From assembly GCA_046498385.1 (NCBI GenBank), contig JAWOAU010000074.1, positions 10,286-74,285 on the forward strand: 64,000 bases of DNA. The letters run 5' to 3'. The stretch comes from Halarchaeoplasma sp046498385. GTDB lineage: Archaea; Thermoplasmatota; Thermoplasmata; Halarchaeoplasmatales; Halarchaeoplasmataceae. The notes beneath the pieces are model-generated. The model made no database searches. It had not been told where the DNA came from and worked only from the letters and a program-made list of their open reading frames with translations. Every line of letters begins with the position of its first letter. Position 1 is the first letter of the stretch. Of the stretch, positions 44,512 through 53,663 are shown piece by piece. The translations under genes and the position numbers were made by a program.

Positions 44512-45678
44512 CTAACCACTCAACATATCTATAAGTCGCTCTTCCAGGACCCCTGCAGGGATATCCGATAGGGACACCTCGGTGGTGCGCCCTTTACTGG
44601 ATGATACTGTATTGGCATTCAAAAGACCGTGATTAGATATGGATTTCAGATATTTCCAGAATTGGGTGTGACCCAGTTTATTATGTCCGAACTCTTCGCA
44701 TATCAAGGCATAGCATTCTTCAACGTCGCCGGTGGTGGTAAAGGGGGCAGATTTGAGAAGCCGTACCGCGGACAACAACACCAACTTTTCCTGGGTGTTG
44801 AGCTCACAGACCTTTTCCTCTGTGAAGTAAGGGTCGATATCCGCCTTTGCCGCCCGTATATCTTCCGCACCTATGGTTTCTTTTCTCTTCCCCTCCGCTG
44901 TCAGGGCCGATCTTTCCAATAGTTCTATGCCAAAGCGTGCGTCCCCACGTTCAGAAGCGGCAGTTGTTGCCAGCAGCTTCAATTCCCCCTCCCCTAACGT
45001 ATCCGGGAAAAGGGCTAGTTCTGACCTATAAGACAGTATCTCAAGCAGTTCGTCTCTTTCATATGGAGGAAATTTTACCCTGTTTCCCCTTTTAAATGTA
45101 CTCAATGCACTTTTTTCTAAAAGCTCAAGTACATTTTTTTGTGATATGAGTAAAAGGGACAATCGCCCTTCTGGACGGGATTCTTCGTCTTCAAAGCGGG
45201 AGAGAAGGTAGATCAAGTCCGACCCCTCGCGCTGAACAAGGGTATCCACTTCGTCCAATACTACGAACAGGTGTGTTTTTTTGTTTTTAAGATGTTTTTT
45301 GAGTATTTCCAGCATTTCACCTACGGAGAAACCACGGTCTGGAAAGTTGGAATCAAAATAAGAAACTATCTTCCACACGGCTAGATGTTTATTGGATCTC
45401 TTTCTGCAGTTGATGAATACGTAATCGATCCTTTGGCCCTTATTTTCTCCCCATTCCCGATAATCCATGCAAAAACGTTTGGCGGTGGCGGTCTTGCCCG
45501 TACCTACTCCTCCGTACAAAAACGCATTTTGGGATACTCCGGATTCTATAACCCTTCTAAACAACGTGAATAATTTATCTATCTGTTCCTCTCGATTAGG
45601 CAGATGATCCGGCACATAATCGAAGGAAAGCTTTTTGGGATACTTTATTATCCGTCCCTTAATCCTTTCGAAAGACAT
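44512..45678 (-). CDS. ORC1/Cdc6 family AAA+ protein (paralogue 2)
   Basis: The 388-residue protein has the Cdc6 start LSFDYVPDHLPNREEQIDKL, Walker A GGVGTGKT (56-63), Walker B FVVLDEVDTL and a C-terminal winged helix. TTG 45687 is in frame; ATG 45678 is preferred. Paralogues can be initiators or regulators. Unlike paralogue 1 at 59915 no ORB-like sequence was seen in the 265 bp upstream. The downstream membrane OB-fold gene is adjacent. Confidence 0.92.
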   Translation of the reverse strand: MSFERIKGRIIKYPKKLSFDYVPDHLPNREEQIDKLFTLFRRVIESGVSQNAFLYGGVGTGKTATAKRFCMDYREWGENKGQRIDYVFINCRKRSNKHLAVWKIVSYFDSNFPDRGFSVGEMLEILKKHLKNKKTHLFVVLDEVDTLVQREGSDLIYLLSRFEDEESRPEGRLSLLLISQKNVLELLEKSALSTFKRGNRVKFPPYERDELLEILSYRSELALFPDTLGEGELKLLATTAASERGDARFGIELLERSALTAEGKRKETIGAEDIRAAKADIDPYFTEEKVCELNTQEKLVLLSAVRLLKSAPFTTTGDVEECYALICEEFGHNKLGHTQFWKYLKSISNHGLLNANTVSSSKGRTTEVSLSDIPAGVLEERLIDMLSG

Positions 45679-45687
45679 CCTTTGCAA

Positions 45688-45943
45688 GTGATTTAGCGGT
45701 TATTTATTAATGTTTTGCAGGGCATATTGAAATGCAGCATATGCGAATCATAGTAAAGATATGCCGGATGTAATCCTGAACATAAAAGATTCCATCAAAG
45801 GCCCTTCCCAATGTCTAATAATCACTAATGTGTGGTTTGATAGTATTGTAATACTCGATAAAAACAATCTAACTAAAACCTTCAAGGTTCAGCCCTACTA
45901 AACAAATATATACACACCCCATGATACCCCTTACGGTTGTAAC
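45688..45943. other. Divergent intergenic region between cdc6 paralogue 2 and tldD
   Basis: The 256-bp AT-rich gap holds an AAATATATACAC box at about 45903-45914 for tldD and an AGTATT-GT-AATACT inverted repeat near 45844-45857. No ORB element or gene is evident. Confidence 0.4.
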
Positions 45944-47380
45944 ATGGATGGAAAAAGTCTCTCGGACATGGCCGTTGAGTACGGGATGTCCATAGGTGCG
46001 GAGTACGTCGAAGCACGCTTTGTGGATTCCATGGATGAAAATTATATCGCTCGGAACGGAACTTTCCTCAGCATTCAAAAGAAACCGAGTCAGGGCATAG
46101 GTGTGCGGGTCCTTGTCGACGGGTGCATGGGTTACGGTTCCACGGACAGATTGAGCGACAAATCGGTGAAGGATCTGACAAATTCCGTAATCCACATGGC
46201 CAAACTAAGCGAAAGAAAAGAGCCCATAGTCCTATCTGACGAAAAGGCGATCAAAACAAGGTGGAAGGTGCCTGTGAAGATAGATTTTGACAGTGTCTCC
46301 GGTCGAAAAAAGCAGGAGTTTATAGAGGACCTGGACAAGACCGTCAAAAAGGAAGCTGGTAGGGCCATCAAAAACAGGATAGTATTTCTCAGTACTCAGA
46401 GCTCGAATAAGTACATCGCAACTTCACAGGGTTCCGTAGTAGATTCGGACCTATCATATATGAGCGTATTCACCATGATGAACGCAAAGGTGAAGGATAA
46501 AACGGAGCAGAGGATGCTGGGTTTGGGAGGAACCGCGGGATGGGAATGGTTGAAAGGTCACAACGTAAAGTCCACCGTGGTCAACGAAGCGAAGAAACTG
46601 GTGAACACGGTGAACAATGCTCGAAAAGTTAAGCTGAACAAGCCCGTAGATGTTGTGGTCTCAGGAGACGTATCCGGCATAATGGCCCATGAGAACGTCG
46701 GGCACCCCAGTGAAGCAGATAGGATCATGGGACGAGAGGGCGCCCAGGCGGGAGAGTCCTTCTACCGGGACCTGATGGACGAGGGAGAGATAGGGAACAT
46801 TAAGATGGGGAACGACGACGTCTCCATAATCGACGACCCGACGTTAAAGGAAAGCCCGGGCTACTACCTTTACGACGACGAATGTGTGAAGGCAAGAAGA
46901 CGGTACCTAATCAAAAACGGGTATCTGAACGAACTGCTCCTTAACAGGCAGTACGCTTACGAGCTGGACACCAAGTCCAACGCATCGGCCCGCTCCAATT
47001 CATACAGCAGGGAACCCATAGTCAGGATGTCAAACACCTTTTTCGAACCTGGTGATTTCACACGAGAAGAGCTCATAGAGGACGTTAAAAAGGGGATACT
47101 CATGAAAAGCTTCACTGAGTGGAACATAGACGATAGGAGGTTCCACAGCAAGTACGTAGGCTTGGAGGCATACCTAATAGAGAACGGCAAGGTAACGGAT
47201 AAGATGATAAAAAGACCGGTTCTGGAGCTGACCACCAATGGCATACTGAACAGTATAGACGGTGTATCAAAGGACTACATCACCAGGATGGCCCCGTGCG
47301 GAAAGAGCGATCCCATGCAGCCGGTACCGGTATCCGTCGGCGGCCCGCATCTCAGGATGAGAAACATAGAGGTGGGGTGA
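45944..47380 (+). CDS. tldD: TldD family metalloprotease subunit
   Basis: The 478-residue protein has the zinc site HENVGHPSEADRIMG (HExxxH) near residue 245 and the conserved PRGEGxxx-like N-terminal fold segment. TldD/TldE heterodimers cleave unfolded peptides. It is followed after 4 bp by the partner gene. A TATA box lies about 30-40 bp upstream. Confidence 0.93.
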   Translation: MDGKSLSDMAVEYGMSIGAEYVEARFVDSMDENYIARNGTFLSIQKKPSQGIGVRVLVDGCMGYGSTDRLSDKSVKDLTNSVIHMAKLSERKEPIVLSDEKAIKTRWKVPVKIDFDSVSGRKKQEFIEDLDKTVKKEAGRAIKNRIVFLSTQSSNKYIATSQGSVVDSDLSYMSVFTMMNAKVKDKTEQRMLGLGGTAGWEWLKGHNVKSTVVNEAKKLVNTVNNARKVKLNKPVDVVVSGDVSGIMAHENVGHPSEADRIMGREGAQAGESFYRDLMDEGEIGNIKMGNDDVSIIDDPTLKESPGYYLYDDECVKARRRYLIKNGYLNELLLNRQYAYELDTKSNASARSNSYSREPIVRMSNTFFEPGDFTREELIEDVKKGILMKSFTEWNIDDRRFHSKYVGLEAYLIENGKVTDKMIKRPVLELTTNGILNSIDGVSKDYITRMAPCGKSDPMQPVPVSVGGPHLRMRNIEVG

Positions 47381-47384
47381 TAAC

Positions 47385-48833
47385 ATGGAAAGATTCGAAG
47401 AAGGACTTATTAAACAGGCTGTTGACCAGGCTTTGAATGCTGGGGCGAAGGAAGTGATAGCCCAACTGATAGAGGAAGATTCCTACCAAATACGATTTTC
47501 TAACTCGTCAATAGACGTGACCAAGAGGTGGAATCGATATTACCTTGACCTCTTCATCGCAAAAGGGCATCCTTTGTCCATAGGTAAAAAGATAACAACC
47601 CTCACCATCCAGGATCCGGACAAAAAGAAGATACGGCGAAGGGTGCCGAAAGAGGTGAACATACTGGATTCGCTGCCCAACAGTAAATTGTACTGGGGCA
47701 TGGACAAAGAAAAACATACCTCTTATCCACGTGTGAGAGGACTCTACGACAAAAGAATTCAAAACTTTCATGAAAGGGCACCAGGGCTGATAGAAAAAAC
47801 AATTGAAGAATCAGAACAAGCGGGAGCCAAACAGGTGGCAGGAGTGCTTTACTTCGGGGATTGTAAAAGGGGATTGCTCACAGGTTACGGCAACGGAGGT
47901 ACCTACAGAACATCACACTGCAAGGCCACCATACGTTCCTTTTACGACCGAAACAGCAGCGGTCAGAGTCTAGTATCTACTAGGAATCTCTCAGGTATAG
48001 AAAACAAACTACTAGAAGCCGGCAGAGACGCTGGCTCACTGGCTAAAAAAGGTGCCGGTTCTCGGGAAGGCAAACAGGGGACCTACGATCTAATAATGAG
48101 CCCCACTGTGACAGCGGGTATCTTCAGTAATATTTTAGGAAATGCAAATCCCATAATGATGATCGCCGGTATGAGCTGCCTGAAAGGCAAGGAAGGAGAG
48201 CAGATATTTCCAAAAGAGATATCTGTAACAGATGACCCCCTGGTTCCAGACGGTATGAACAGCAGACCTTTTGACGCCGAGGGTACCCCATCTCGCAAAA
48301 CCAACATCATCCGGGATGGAAAATTCACAGGTCTCATACACAATACCTCGTCGGCCAAGCTGTGGAAGCTCATGAACTGGATAAAATTGAAATTATGGGT
48401 GCGTCCCACGACCACCTCAAACTCAGAGCTTGGTCAGATGGGTATGACAGGAACCGAAAACGATCCCAGAACCCTTATGCCCACACCCTCGAATTATGTT
48501 TTCAAGCCCGGCACATACAGCTTGAACGAGATGATAGCGTCTTCAAAGAAACCTACGATATACCTCACTTCCAATTGGTACACAAGGTTTACCAGCATGA
48601 GAGAGGGTTCCTTCTCAACGGTGCCTAGGGACGCTATGTTCCTGGTCGAGAAGGGCGAGATCAAAGGGCCGGTAAAAAGCCTTAGATTGAAGGGCAATCT
48701 GTTGGAGATGGCAAAGAACGTAGAGGCAGTTGGAGAGGACCTGGAACAGATTATGTGGTGGGAAGTAAATACCCCTACCTTCGTGCCCCATATCAAAGTG
48801 AAGGACTGCACGTTCACAAAGGCCGTGACATAA
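47385..48833 (+). CDS. pmbA: TldE/PmbA family subunit
   Basis: The 482-residue partner of TldD lacks the HExxxH site, as expected. Family segments include GLIHNTSSAKLWKLM, SSKKPTIYLTSNWYTRFTSM and FLVEKGEIKGPVKSLRL near the C-terminus. It forms a two-gene operon with tldD and together they make the active protease. Confidence 0.92.
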   Translation: MERFEEGLIKQAVDQALNAGAKEVIAQLIEEDSYQIRFSNSSIDVTKRWNRYYLDLFIAKGHPLSIGKKITTLTIQDPDKKKIRRRVPKEVNILDSLPNSKLYWGMDKEKHTSYPRVRGLYDKRIQNFHERAPGLIEKTIEESEQAGAKQVAGVLYFGDCKRGLLTGYGNGGTYRTSHCKATIRSFYDRNSSGQSLVSTRNLSGIENKLLEAGRDAGSLAKKGAGSREGKQGTYDLIMSPTVTAGIFSNILGNANPIMMIAGMSCLKGKEGEQIFPKEISVTDDPLVPDGMNSRPFDAEGTPSRKTNIIRDGKFTGLIHNTSSAKLWKLMNWIKLKLWVRPTTTSNSELGQMGMTGTENDPRTLMPTPSNYVFKPGTYSLNEMIASSKKPTIYLTSNWYTRFTSMREGSFSTVPRDAMFLVEKGEIKGPVKSLRLKGNLLEMAKNVEAVGEDLEQIMWWEVNTPTFVPHIKVKDCTFTKAVT

Positions 48834-48916
48834 TTATAGATTATATAATAATCAATCAACAAAATAACGGCAAAGATTATATAGGTTAACCCTAATTTAC
48901 CAACCAGTTGATTACT

Positions 48917-49393
48917 ATGGGTTTAGATGAAATGGATTCGGATCACGAAGAGGCTGAATGCCCCACCTGTGGCGCAGTTATACCTCTTGATGCTGTTGAA
49001 TGCCCCGAGTGTGGACAGATTTTCGAAGAGGGCGATGAAGACCTTTGGGGCGAAGAAGAAGCATCGGAGGAAGGGCTGGAAGAAGAAGAAGAATGGGACG
49101 ATATTGTTGAGGAAGAACCCAATAAAACCAGATTTTATTCTGGAATTATTGTAACTCTGCTTGGTCTTGGTATGGCTATGATGTCCTGGTTCCATAACGA
49201 AATCGGTGTTTTCCACGATATGGGCATAGGTAATTATGACGGTTATGGTCCAGTGGATATGACTATGGGTATTATCGGTATCATCATAGCGATCATTGGT
49301 ATTGTTATAATACTTATGTGGAAAAAACAGGGGGCCACTGAGGAGATCCCCGAAGACGAGCTCGAGGAAGAATTGGAAGAGGACTTCATCTAA
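48917..49393 (+). CDS. Zinc-ribbon protein with acidic linker and two membrane helices
   Basis: The 158-residue protein starts with a zinc ribbon (CPTCGAVIPLDAVECPECG), has a strongly acidic linker (about 35-75), then two membrane helices (about 78-95 and 119-137) and an acidic tail. It lacks similarity to a named family. A TATA box (GATTATATAGG) precedes it and a clear hairpin terminator follows. TTG 48908 is in frame; ATG 48917 is preferred. Confidence 0.75.
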   Translation: MGLDEMDSDHEEAECPTCGAVIPLDAVECPECGQIFEEGDEDLWGEEEASEEGLEEEEEWDDIVEEEPNKTRFYSGIIVTLLGLGMAMMSWFHNEIGVFHDMGIGNYDGYGPVDMTMGIIGIIIAIIGIVIILMWKKQGATEEIPEDELEEELEEDFI

Positions 49394-49436
49394 ATCTTCT
49401 TTTGTTCCTGGCCAAAAAAACGATTTACACGACCAT

Positions 49437-49472
49437 AACAGTGTTTTAACACTGTTCTTTTCTTTTTCTTTT
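49437..49472 (+). terminator. Hairpin-plus-T terminator
   Basis: AACAGTGTT and AACACTGTT form a perfect 9-bp stem with a 2-nt spacer, followed by a T-rich tract (CTTTTCTTTTTCTTTT). It stands 44 bp after the zinc-ribbon membrane gene and before the HerA-like gene, resembling a bacterial-style intrinsic terminator. Confidence 0.65.
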
Positions 49473-49511
49473 GAGGGGAAACCTTTTAAATTATGATAAC
49501 ATTTTATTCAC

Positions 49512-51041
49512 ATGGATGGGATTTGTCTGACGGACCTTGAGGAACCCGAATCGGGGTTGGAGGAAGCACAAAAGTCGGAGAATATTAGGGACAAAGAGTC
49601 AAAAGATACGGTTGTTGGTATAACCTTTGGTGATGTAGGAATAACCTCGCTCAAATGTAATGTATGTCGACCTATAGATAAGGGCGAATACGTGATGATG
49701 GCTCACCCCACCGCGGATTTGGTTTTAGGTCAGGTTGAAAGTGTAGAAAGAAAAACAAACGTTTCCGCTGAGATGGCAATGGAGCTTTCCATGGGGGAGG
49801 ATGTGGAGATTGAGGAAACGGTGATCGCCAATATTAAGGTCATTGGTTTTAGAGATAATCGTAGTCTTTTAAAGACACCTGGTAACCCATTCCGAGCCGG
49901 AGAAAAAATATACATTGCAAAGGACAAATTGATAAAAGACGTTCTAGGACTCAAGAATGATGATAGTGGGGCATATGTTGGTAAATTAAGAGGGCATGAT
50001 ATTGAGGTCAAACTGAACATAAATACCATGGCACAGAAGCATCTTTCAGTACTGGCAAAAACCGGAAGTGGAAAGAGTTACACTACGGGGGTCATAATCG
50101 AAGAAATGATGAAAAACGATGTTACCTTAGTTATACTTGATCCCCATGGTGAGTACTCCTCACTGGCAAAGGCAGGAAGTGTACCTGAAAATGATTTTGG
50201 AATTAAACCCAGAGGTTATGGTAATTTGATAACAGAATTTTCTCCAGACCCCGAGATCAACAAAGGTGCCAAACCGTTAAAGTTTTCTTTTAAAAATATG
50301 AAGCCGCGCAAAATATTAGATATGATTGGAGTTAATAAAATAAAGTCTAATGTGAGTGCATTGGAAGGTGCCATGTCTCGCTTGACGGCCTCTAAAGGCT
50401 TTTTTGGTATTCCAGATGTCATACGCTTACTTAAAGAAAATGAAGAAGGCAATTCTTCACCCATCATCTCCGGTTTGGAATCTCTATATGGCAAAGGGGT
50501 CTTTGATGCAAGGGGGACTCGGATGGACGACATCGTGAGGAAGGGAAAGACCGCGATCATCAATCTCAAGGGAACGGAACCGGATGTGCAAGCATTTGTA
50601 GTGTCTCGTCTGTCCACAGCTCTTTTTGAGCTCAGGAAAAGAAATAAGATACCTCCCATGATGATGTTTGCCGAGGAGGCCCATAACTTTTGTCCTCAGA
50701 GGGGCAAGATAGAATCGTCCGAGATATTTCAAACCATTGCCAGCGAAGGAAGAAAGTTCGGGCTTGGATTAGGGATCATTACCCAAAGGCCCGCTAAGGT
50801 GGACAAAAACGTACTCAGTCAGTGCAATACACAGGTGATCCTTAAAGTCACCAATCCTAACGACCTTAAGGCGATCGAATTGTCGGTTGAAGGGCTGAGT
50901 AAAGAGATGGCTGAAGAGATCCAGCGGTTATCCATCGGTGAGGCAATCGTATCCGGCGGCGGACTTTCTGAACCTTTATTTTTAGAGGTTAGGCCCAGAG
51001 AAAGTCAGGACGGTGGTTCGTCGATACGGGTAGTGGGATGA
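49512..51041 (+). CDS. HerA-like DNA translocase ATPase
   Basis: The 509-residue protein has an N-terminal HAS-barrel, Walker A KTGSGKSYTTG (about 183-193), the DPHGEYSSL motif, Walker B MMMFAEEAHNF and the closing ITQRPAKVDKNVLSQCNTQV segment of HerA. HerA pairs with NurA to resect DNA ends, but no nurA is in the window. It may therefore act alone or with a partner elsewhere. CCTTTTAAATTATG lies 20-30 bp before the ATG, giving a leaderless message. Confidence 0.88.
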   Translation: MDGICLTDLEEPESGLEEAQKSENIRDKESKDTVVGITFGDVGITSLKCNVCRPIDKGEYVMMAHPTADLVLGQVESVERKTNVSAEMAMELSMGEDVEIEETVIANIKVIGFRDNRSLLKTPGNPFRAGEKIYIAKDKLIKDVLGLKNDDSGAYVGKLRGHDIEVKLNINTMAQKHLSVLAKTGSGKSYTTGVIIEEMMKNDVTLVILDPHGEYSSLAKAGSVPENDFGIKPRGYGNLITEFSPDPEINKGAKPLKFSFKNMKPRKILDMIGVNKIKSNVSALEGAMSRLTASKGFFGIPDVIRLLKENEEGNSSPIISGLESLYGKGVFDARGTRMDDIVRKGKTAIINLKGTEPDVQAFVVSRLSTALFELRKRNKIPPMMMFAEEAHNFCPQRGKIESSEIFQTIASEGRKFGLGLGIITQRPAKVDKNVLSQCNTQVILKVTNPNDLKAIELSVEGLSKEMAEEIQRLSIGEAIVSGGGLSEPLFLEVRPRESQDGGSSIRVVG

Positions 51042-51331
51042 TGGGGATCGTCTCGGAAGACCGGGTGAAACGCTACTTGAAAAAAACCGAGAAAGCTTTG
51101 AATAAGATCGAGATTTCTCCTCCACCGAGGTCGCACCTGACTGTAATTGCAGAAGATTTCTTAAAGATGGCCGAATATTACTATTCCGACGCCCTGCATT
51201 TTTTTGAAGAAGATAAGTTAGATGACTCTTTCGCATGTGTTAATTATGCCCACGGCTGGCTGGACGCCGGTGCCCGATTGGGTCTTTTCGATACAGGAGA
51301 AGATGATGATCTCTTCACATTGGCGGAATGA
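51038..51331 (+). CDS. DUF357 protein
   Basis: The 97-residue helical protein has the DUF357 pattern VKRYLKKTEKALNKIE, KMAEYYYSDALHFFEEDKL and ACVNYAHGWLDAGARLGL. It overlaps the HerA-like gene by 4 bp, which suggests a functional link with DNA processing; this is inference. It ends next to the convergent pantoate kinase gene. Confidence 0.88.
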   Translation: MMGIVSEDRVKRYLKKTEKALNKIEISPPPRSHLTVIAEDFLKMAEYYYSDALHFFEEDKLDDSFACVNYAHGWLDAGARLGLFDTGEDDDLFTLAE

Positions 51332-52186
51332 TCAATCTACTAATCGAGCACCCTTGTTATCTACGGCGGTTAGATATACTCTTTCGGAACCAAGTTTCTC
51401 CACTAAAAAATCATAAATCTTTCCAGTATCTCCTATCAGGAAAACGGAGTTTCCGATCATGGACATACTCCCATTTCCCAAATCCTCCACTTTTAACAGT
51501 AACTCTTCAATCCTGCTCCTCATGAACTTTGTTTCGAGGGCGAATCGTTTTGATATATCACAGAACCGGTTGAAGCCATTTTCGGGTAAAAAATCATCCA
51601 TACAGTCTTGACCTACCAGTTTTATCCACTCCGAAACCGAAGGATCCGCAAGTATATTTGGTGTAATCAAAGGACTTCCCGAGATACCTAAAACTACCTC
51701 TTTTTCTTCTGTTTTTTTTACTATCTTACCGGTCGGGGGGAGCCCGGGCTCGATTCTGGTTTCAAAACCACCTATGGACTGCGCCACCACGTCGCCGAGT
51801 CCGGTCCTGCAGAAAACCTCGGCTACGTGTGCAGCCTTAACAGCGTTTTCCCTAGGCAATTCCATTTCGGCGCACGCGCCGATTGCGGAGGCCAGCGCAC
51901 ACGCGCCGCTCATACCGAAGCCTTGACTAAACGGCAGCTCTGTTTTGATGCGGATGGTTCCTCCTTTAGCCATGGATGAGATTGCCTTTTCCACCACCAT
52001 GAAAGAAGATTGTTTATCGTTAACATATATCTTCCAACCTTTTCCTTCAACTTCTACCTCTGCATATACACCTAATTTAACTGAAAACCCCGCCCCCTTT
52101 GAACCGATCTTCTCCATATCCAATAGATTGTCTGACGGTGAAAAAAATCCGGTGATATGTCCGGGAGCAAATACCTTGGAACTCAT
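51332..52186 (-). CDS. Pantoate kinase
   Basis: Archaeal enzyme that phosphorylates pantoate on the way to coenzyme A. The 284-residue GHMP kinase-fold protein has FAPGHITGFFSP at the N-terminus and the phosphate loop PFSQGFGMSGACALASAIG. The frame extends upstream to 52249, but ATG 52186 matches the family start and overlaps the CoaBC stop region by 4 bp. It shares an operon with the CoaBC gene. Confidence 0.93.
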   Translation of the reverse strand: MSSKVFAPGHITGFFSPSDNLLDMEKIGSKGAGFSVKLGVYAEVEVEGKGWKIYVNDKQSSFMVVEKAISSMAKGGTIRIKTELPFSQGFGMSGACALASAIGACAEMELPRENAVKAAHVAEVFCRTGLGDVVAQSIGGFETRIEPGLPPTGKIVKKTEEKEVVLGISGSPLITPNILADPSVSEWIKLVGQDCMDDFLPENGFNRFCDISKRFALETKFMRSRIEELLLKVEDLGNGSMSMIGNSVFLIGDTGKIYDFLVEKLGSERVYLTAVDNKGARLVD

Positions 52187-53358
52187 AGTCTTCTCTCTAC
52201 CACTGACAAAACACGGTCGGCGATATCCCTCTTTCGTCCCTGAAACCACTTTCCAGTGCCGGTTATGTATGCCCGGGTTTCGTCGTTGCCCACGTCCTTT
52301 AATGAGTTTGCAATGACCACATCCGCTCTGTTTTCTTCGACCATAATCTTTGCTTTTTCCACAGCCTCCTCACGACTATCTGCCGCCTTATATGCAACCA
52401 AAAAGTCAGCACGGTCTCTAATCGTATCGATAAACTTCGGAAGGGGCTGCAACTCGATTATGATCGGCTCGTCGGATGGAAGTTTACTTTTGTTTACCTC
52501 TCTCACACCGAAATCGGATAGTGCAGCAGGTACGATGACGGTGCCGCTTACTTCATCCGCTAACACCAGCAGGTCCTCGAACGTATTAAATTCAACCTGT
52601 GGAATCCAATCTGGAACTTCGACGGAAACGTTACCGTGCCATAGCTCAACATCCGCTCCTTTCCGATGTGCTCTCTTGGCTAGTTCGACACCGCTTTTAC
52701 CGCTGGCCTTGTTTGTTATAATCCGCATACTATCCATCGGCTCCTGGGTTCTTCCGGTAACTATTATTATATTCCTTCCCTTTAGAGCCTCGCTCAGTTC
52801 CCTGACCACTTCGTCCACGATCTGGTCACGTGGGGCTACCTTTGCGGTCCCTTCTTTGAGATATGGACCGATGAATTTTATTCCAAGATTTTTCAATTTG
52901 TTTATGTTATCTACGATCACCGGCTGCTCGTACATACTCTGATGCATCGCCGGGACCACCATCATAGGCATGCCGGAGCCCAAACAGGTGGTGGCGAAGG
53001 TAGTTACAGGTGTATCGTCTATTCCGTGGGCGATTTTTGATATGGTATTTGCGGTTGCTGGGGCTATAAGGTACAGGTCCGCTTTGTCCGGTACATTGCC
53101 GCAGAAACCGACGTGTTCCACTTGACCGGTTATATCTGTGATCGGCTTTCTTCCCGAGGCAAATTCAAGAGAGTGCGGGTGAATTATCTTCTGTGCCCAT
53201 TCGGTCATCACACAGATAACTTCCGCCCCTTCTCGGACAAGTTCCCTGACTAACTTAACGGATTCAACCGCCGCTATGCTGCCGGTAACACCTAGTACTA
53301 TCTTCATACCCTGCAGGTCTGAGCCTTTAGAGCCCTTTATATGATTTGAAGGATGCAT
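52183..53358 (-). CDS. coaBC: Phosphopantothenoylcysteine synthetase/decarboxylase
   Basis: Makes 4'-phosphopantetheine precursor for coenzyme A. About 391 residues: the decarboxylase half (LGVTGSIAAVESVKLVREL, VEHVGF with the catalytic His, APATANTISKIAHG, PAMHQSMYEQP) and the ligase half (IIVTGRTQEPMDSMRIITNK and ASGKSGVELAKRAHRKGA). ATG 53358 matches archaeal N-termini (MHPSNHIKG); the in-frame TTG at 53406 is less likely. It is upstream of pantoate kinase. Confidence 0.93.
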   Translation of the reverse strand: MHPSNHIKGSKGSDLQGMKIVLGVTGSIAAVESVKLVRELVREGAEVICVMTEWAQKIIHPHSLEFASGRKPITDITGQVEHVGFCGNVPDKADLYLIAPATANTISKIAHGIDDTPVTTFATTCLGSGMPMMVVPAMHQSMYEQPVIVDNINKLKNLGIKFIGPYLKEGTAKVAPRDQIVDEVVRELSEALKGRNIIIVTGRTQEPMDSMRIITNKASGKSGVELAKRAHRKGADVELWHGNVSVEVPDWIPQVEFNTFEDLLVLADEVSGTVIVPAALSDFGVREVNKSKLPSDEPIIIELQPLPKFIDTIRDRADFLVAYKAADSREEAVEKAKIMVEENRADVVIANSLKDVGNDETRAYITGTGKWFQGRKRDIADRVLSVVERRL

Positions 53359-53380
53359 GTTGACTAGATAGGTATCGCCG

Positions 53381-53390
53381 TATTTTATTA
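53381..53390. promoter_or_regulatory. Shared AT-rich promoter for coaBC and the 84-aa membrane gene
   Basis: TATTTTATTA can serve either strand: it lies about 25 bp before the predicted leaderless coaBC start at 53358 and the same distance before the plus-strand start region near 53410-53439. Confidence 0.35.
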
Positions 53391-53438
53391 TTTCTCCGAT
53401 GCACAATGTTTAACTATCCCTTTATACATTCATATAGT

Positions 53439-53660
53439 ATGGCCGGTATATTAGGTCTAGGGATACTCGCGTGCCTTGGAATTTTAGTTATCGTTATAGT
53501 GATATTAATAATCGCTTTTTTCTTGAAGGTATTGATCGCCTTCTTACCGGCTACAATACTCGCTGTTTTGGTTTACATATTTACTACAAGCATCTTTTGG
53601 TCAGTTGTGACCTTTTTGGTAGTAGCTTTAATATTGTCCATATATGACAGAGCTCGGTAG
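53439..53660 (+). CDS. Small membrane protein of unknown function
   Basis: Seventy-three residues with two or three hydrophobic helices (ILGLGILACLGILVIVIVIL, LIAFLPATILAVLVYIF, FWSVVTFLVVALILSIY). ATG 53406 also fits (84 residues) but begins close to the transcription start, so ATG 53439 is chosen. No family recognised. It is convergent with the DHH gene, 3 bp apart. Confidence 0.6.
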   Translation: MAGILGLGILACLGILVIVIVILIIAFFLKVLIAFLPATILAVLVYIFTTSIFWSVVTFLVVALILSIYDRAR

Positions 53661-53663
53661 CAT

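Noticed and set aside
45688..45943. Second replication origin upstream of cdc6 paralogue 2
   Set aside because: AT-rich with a small inverted repeat, but no TTCCA-n3-GAAAC type ORB element on either strand.
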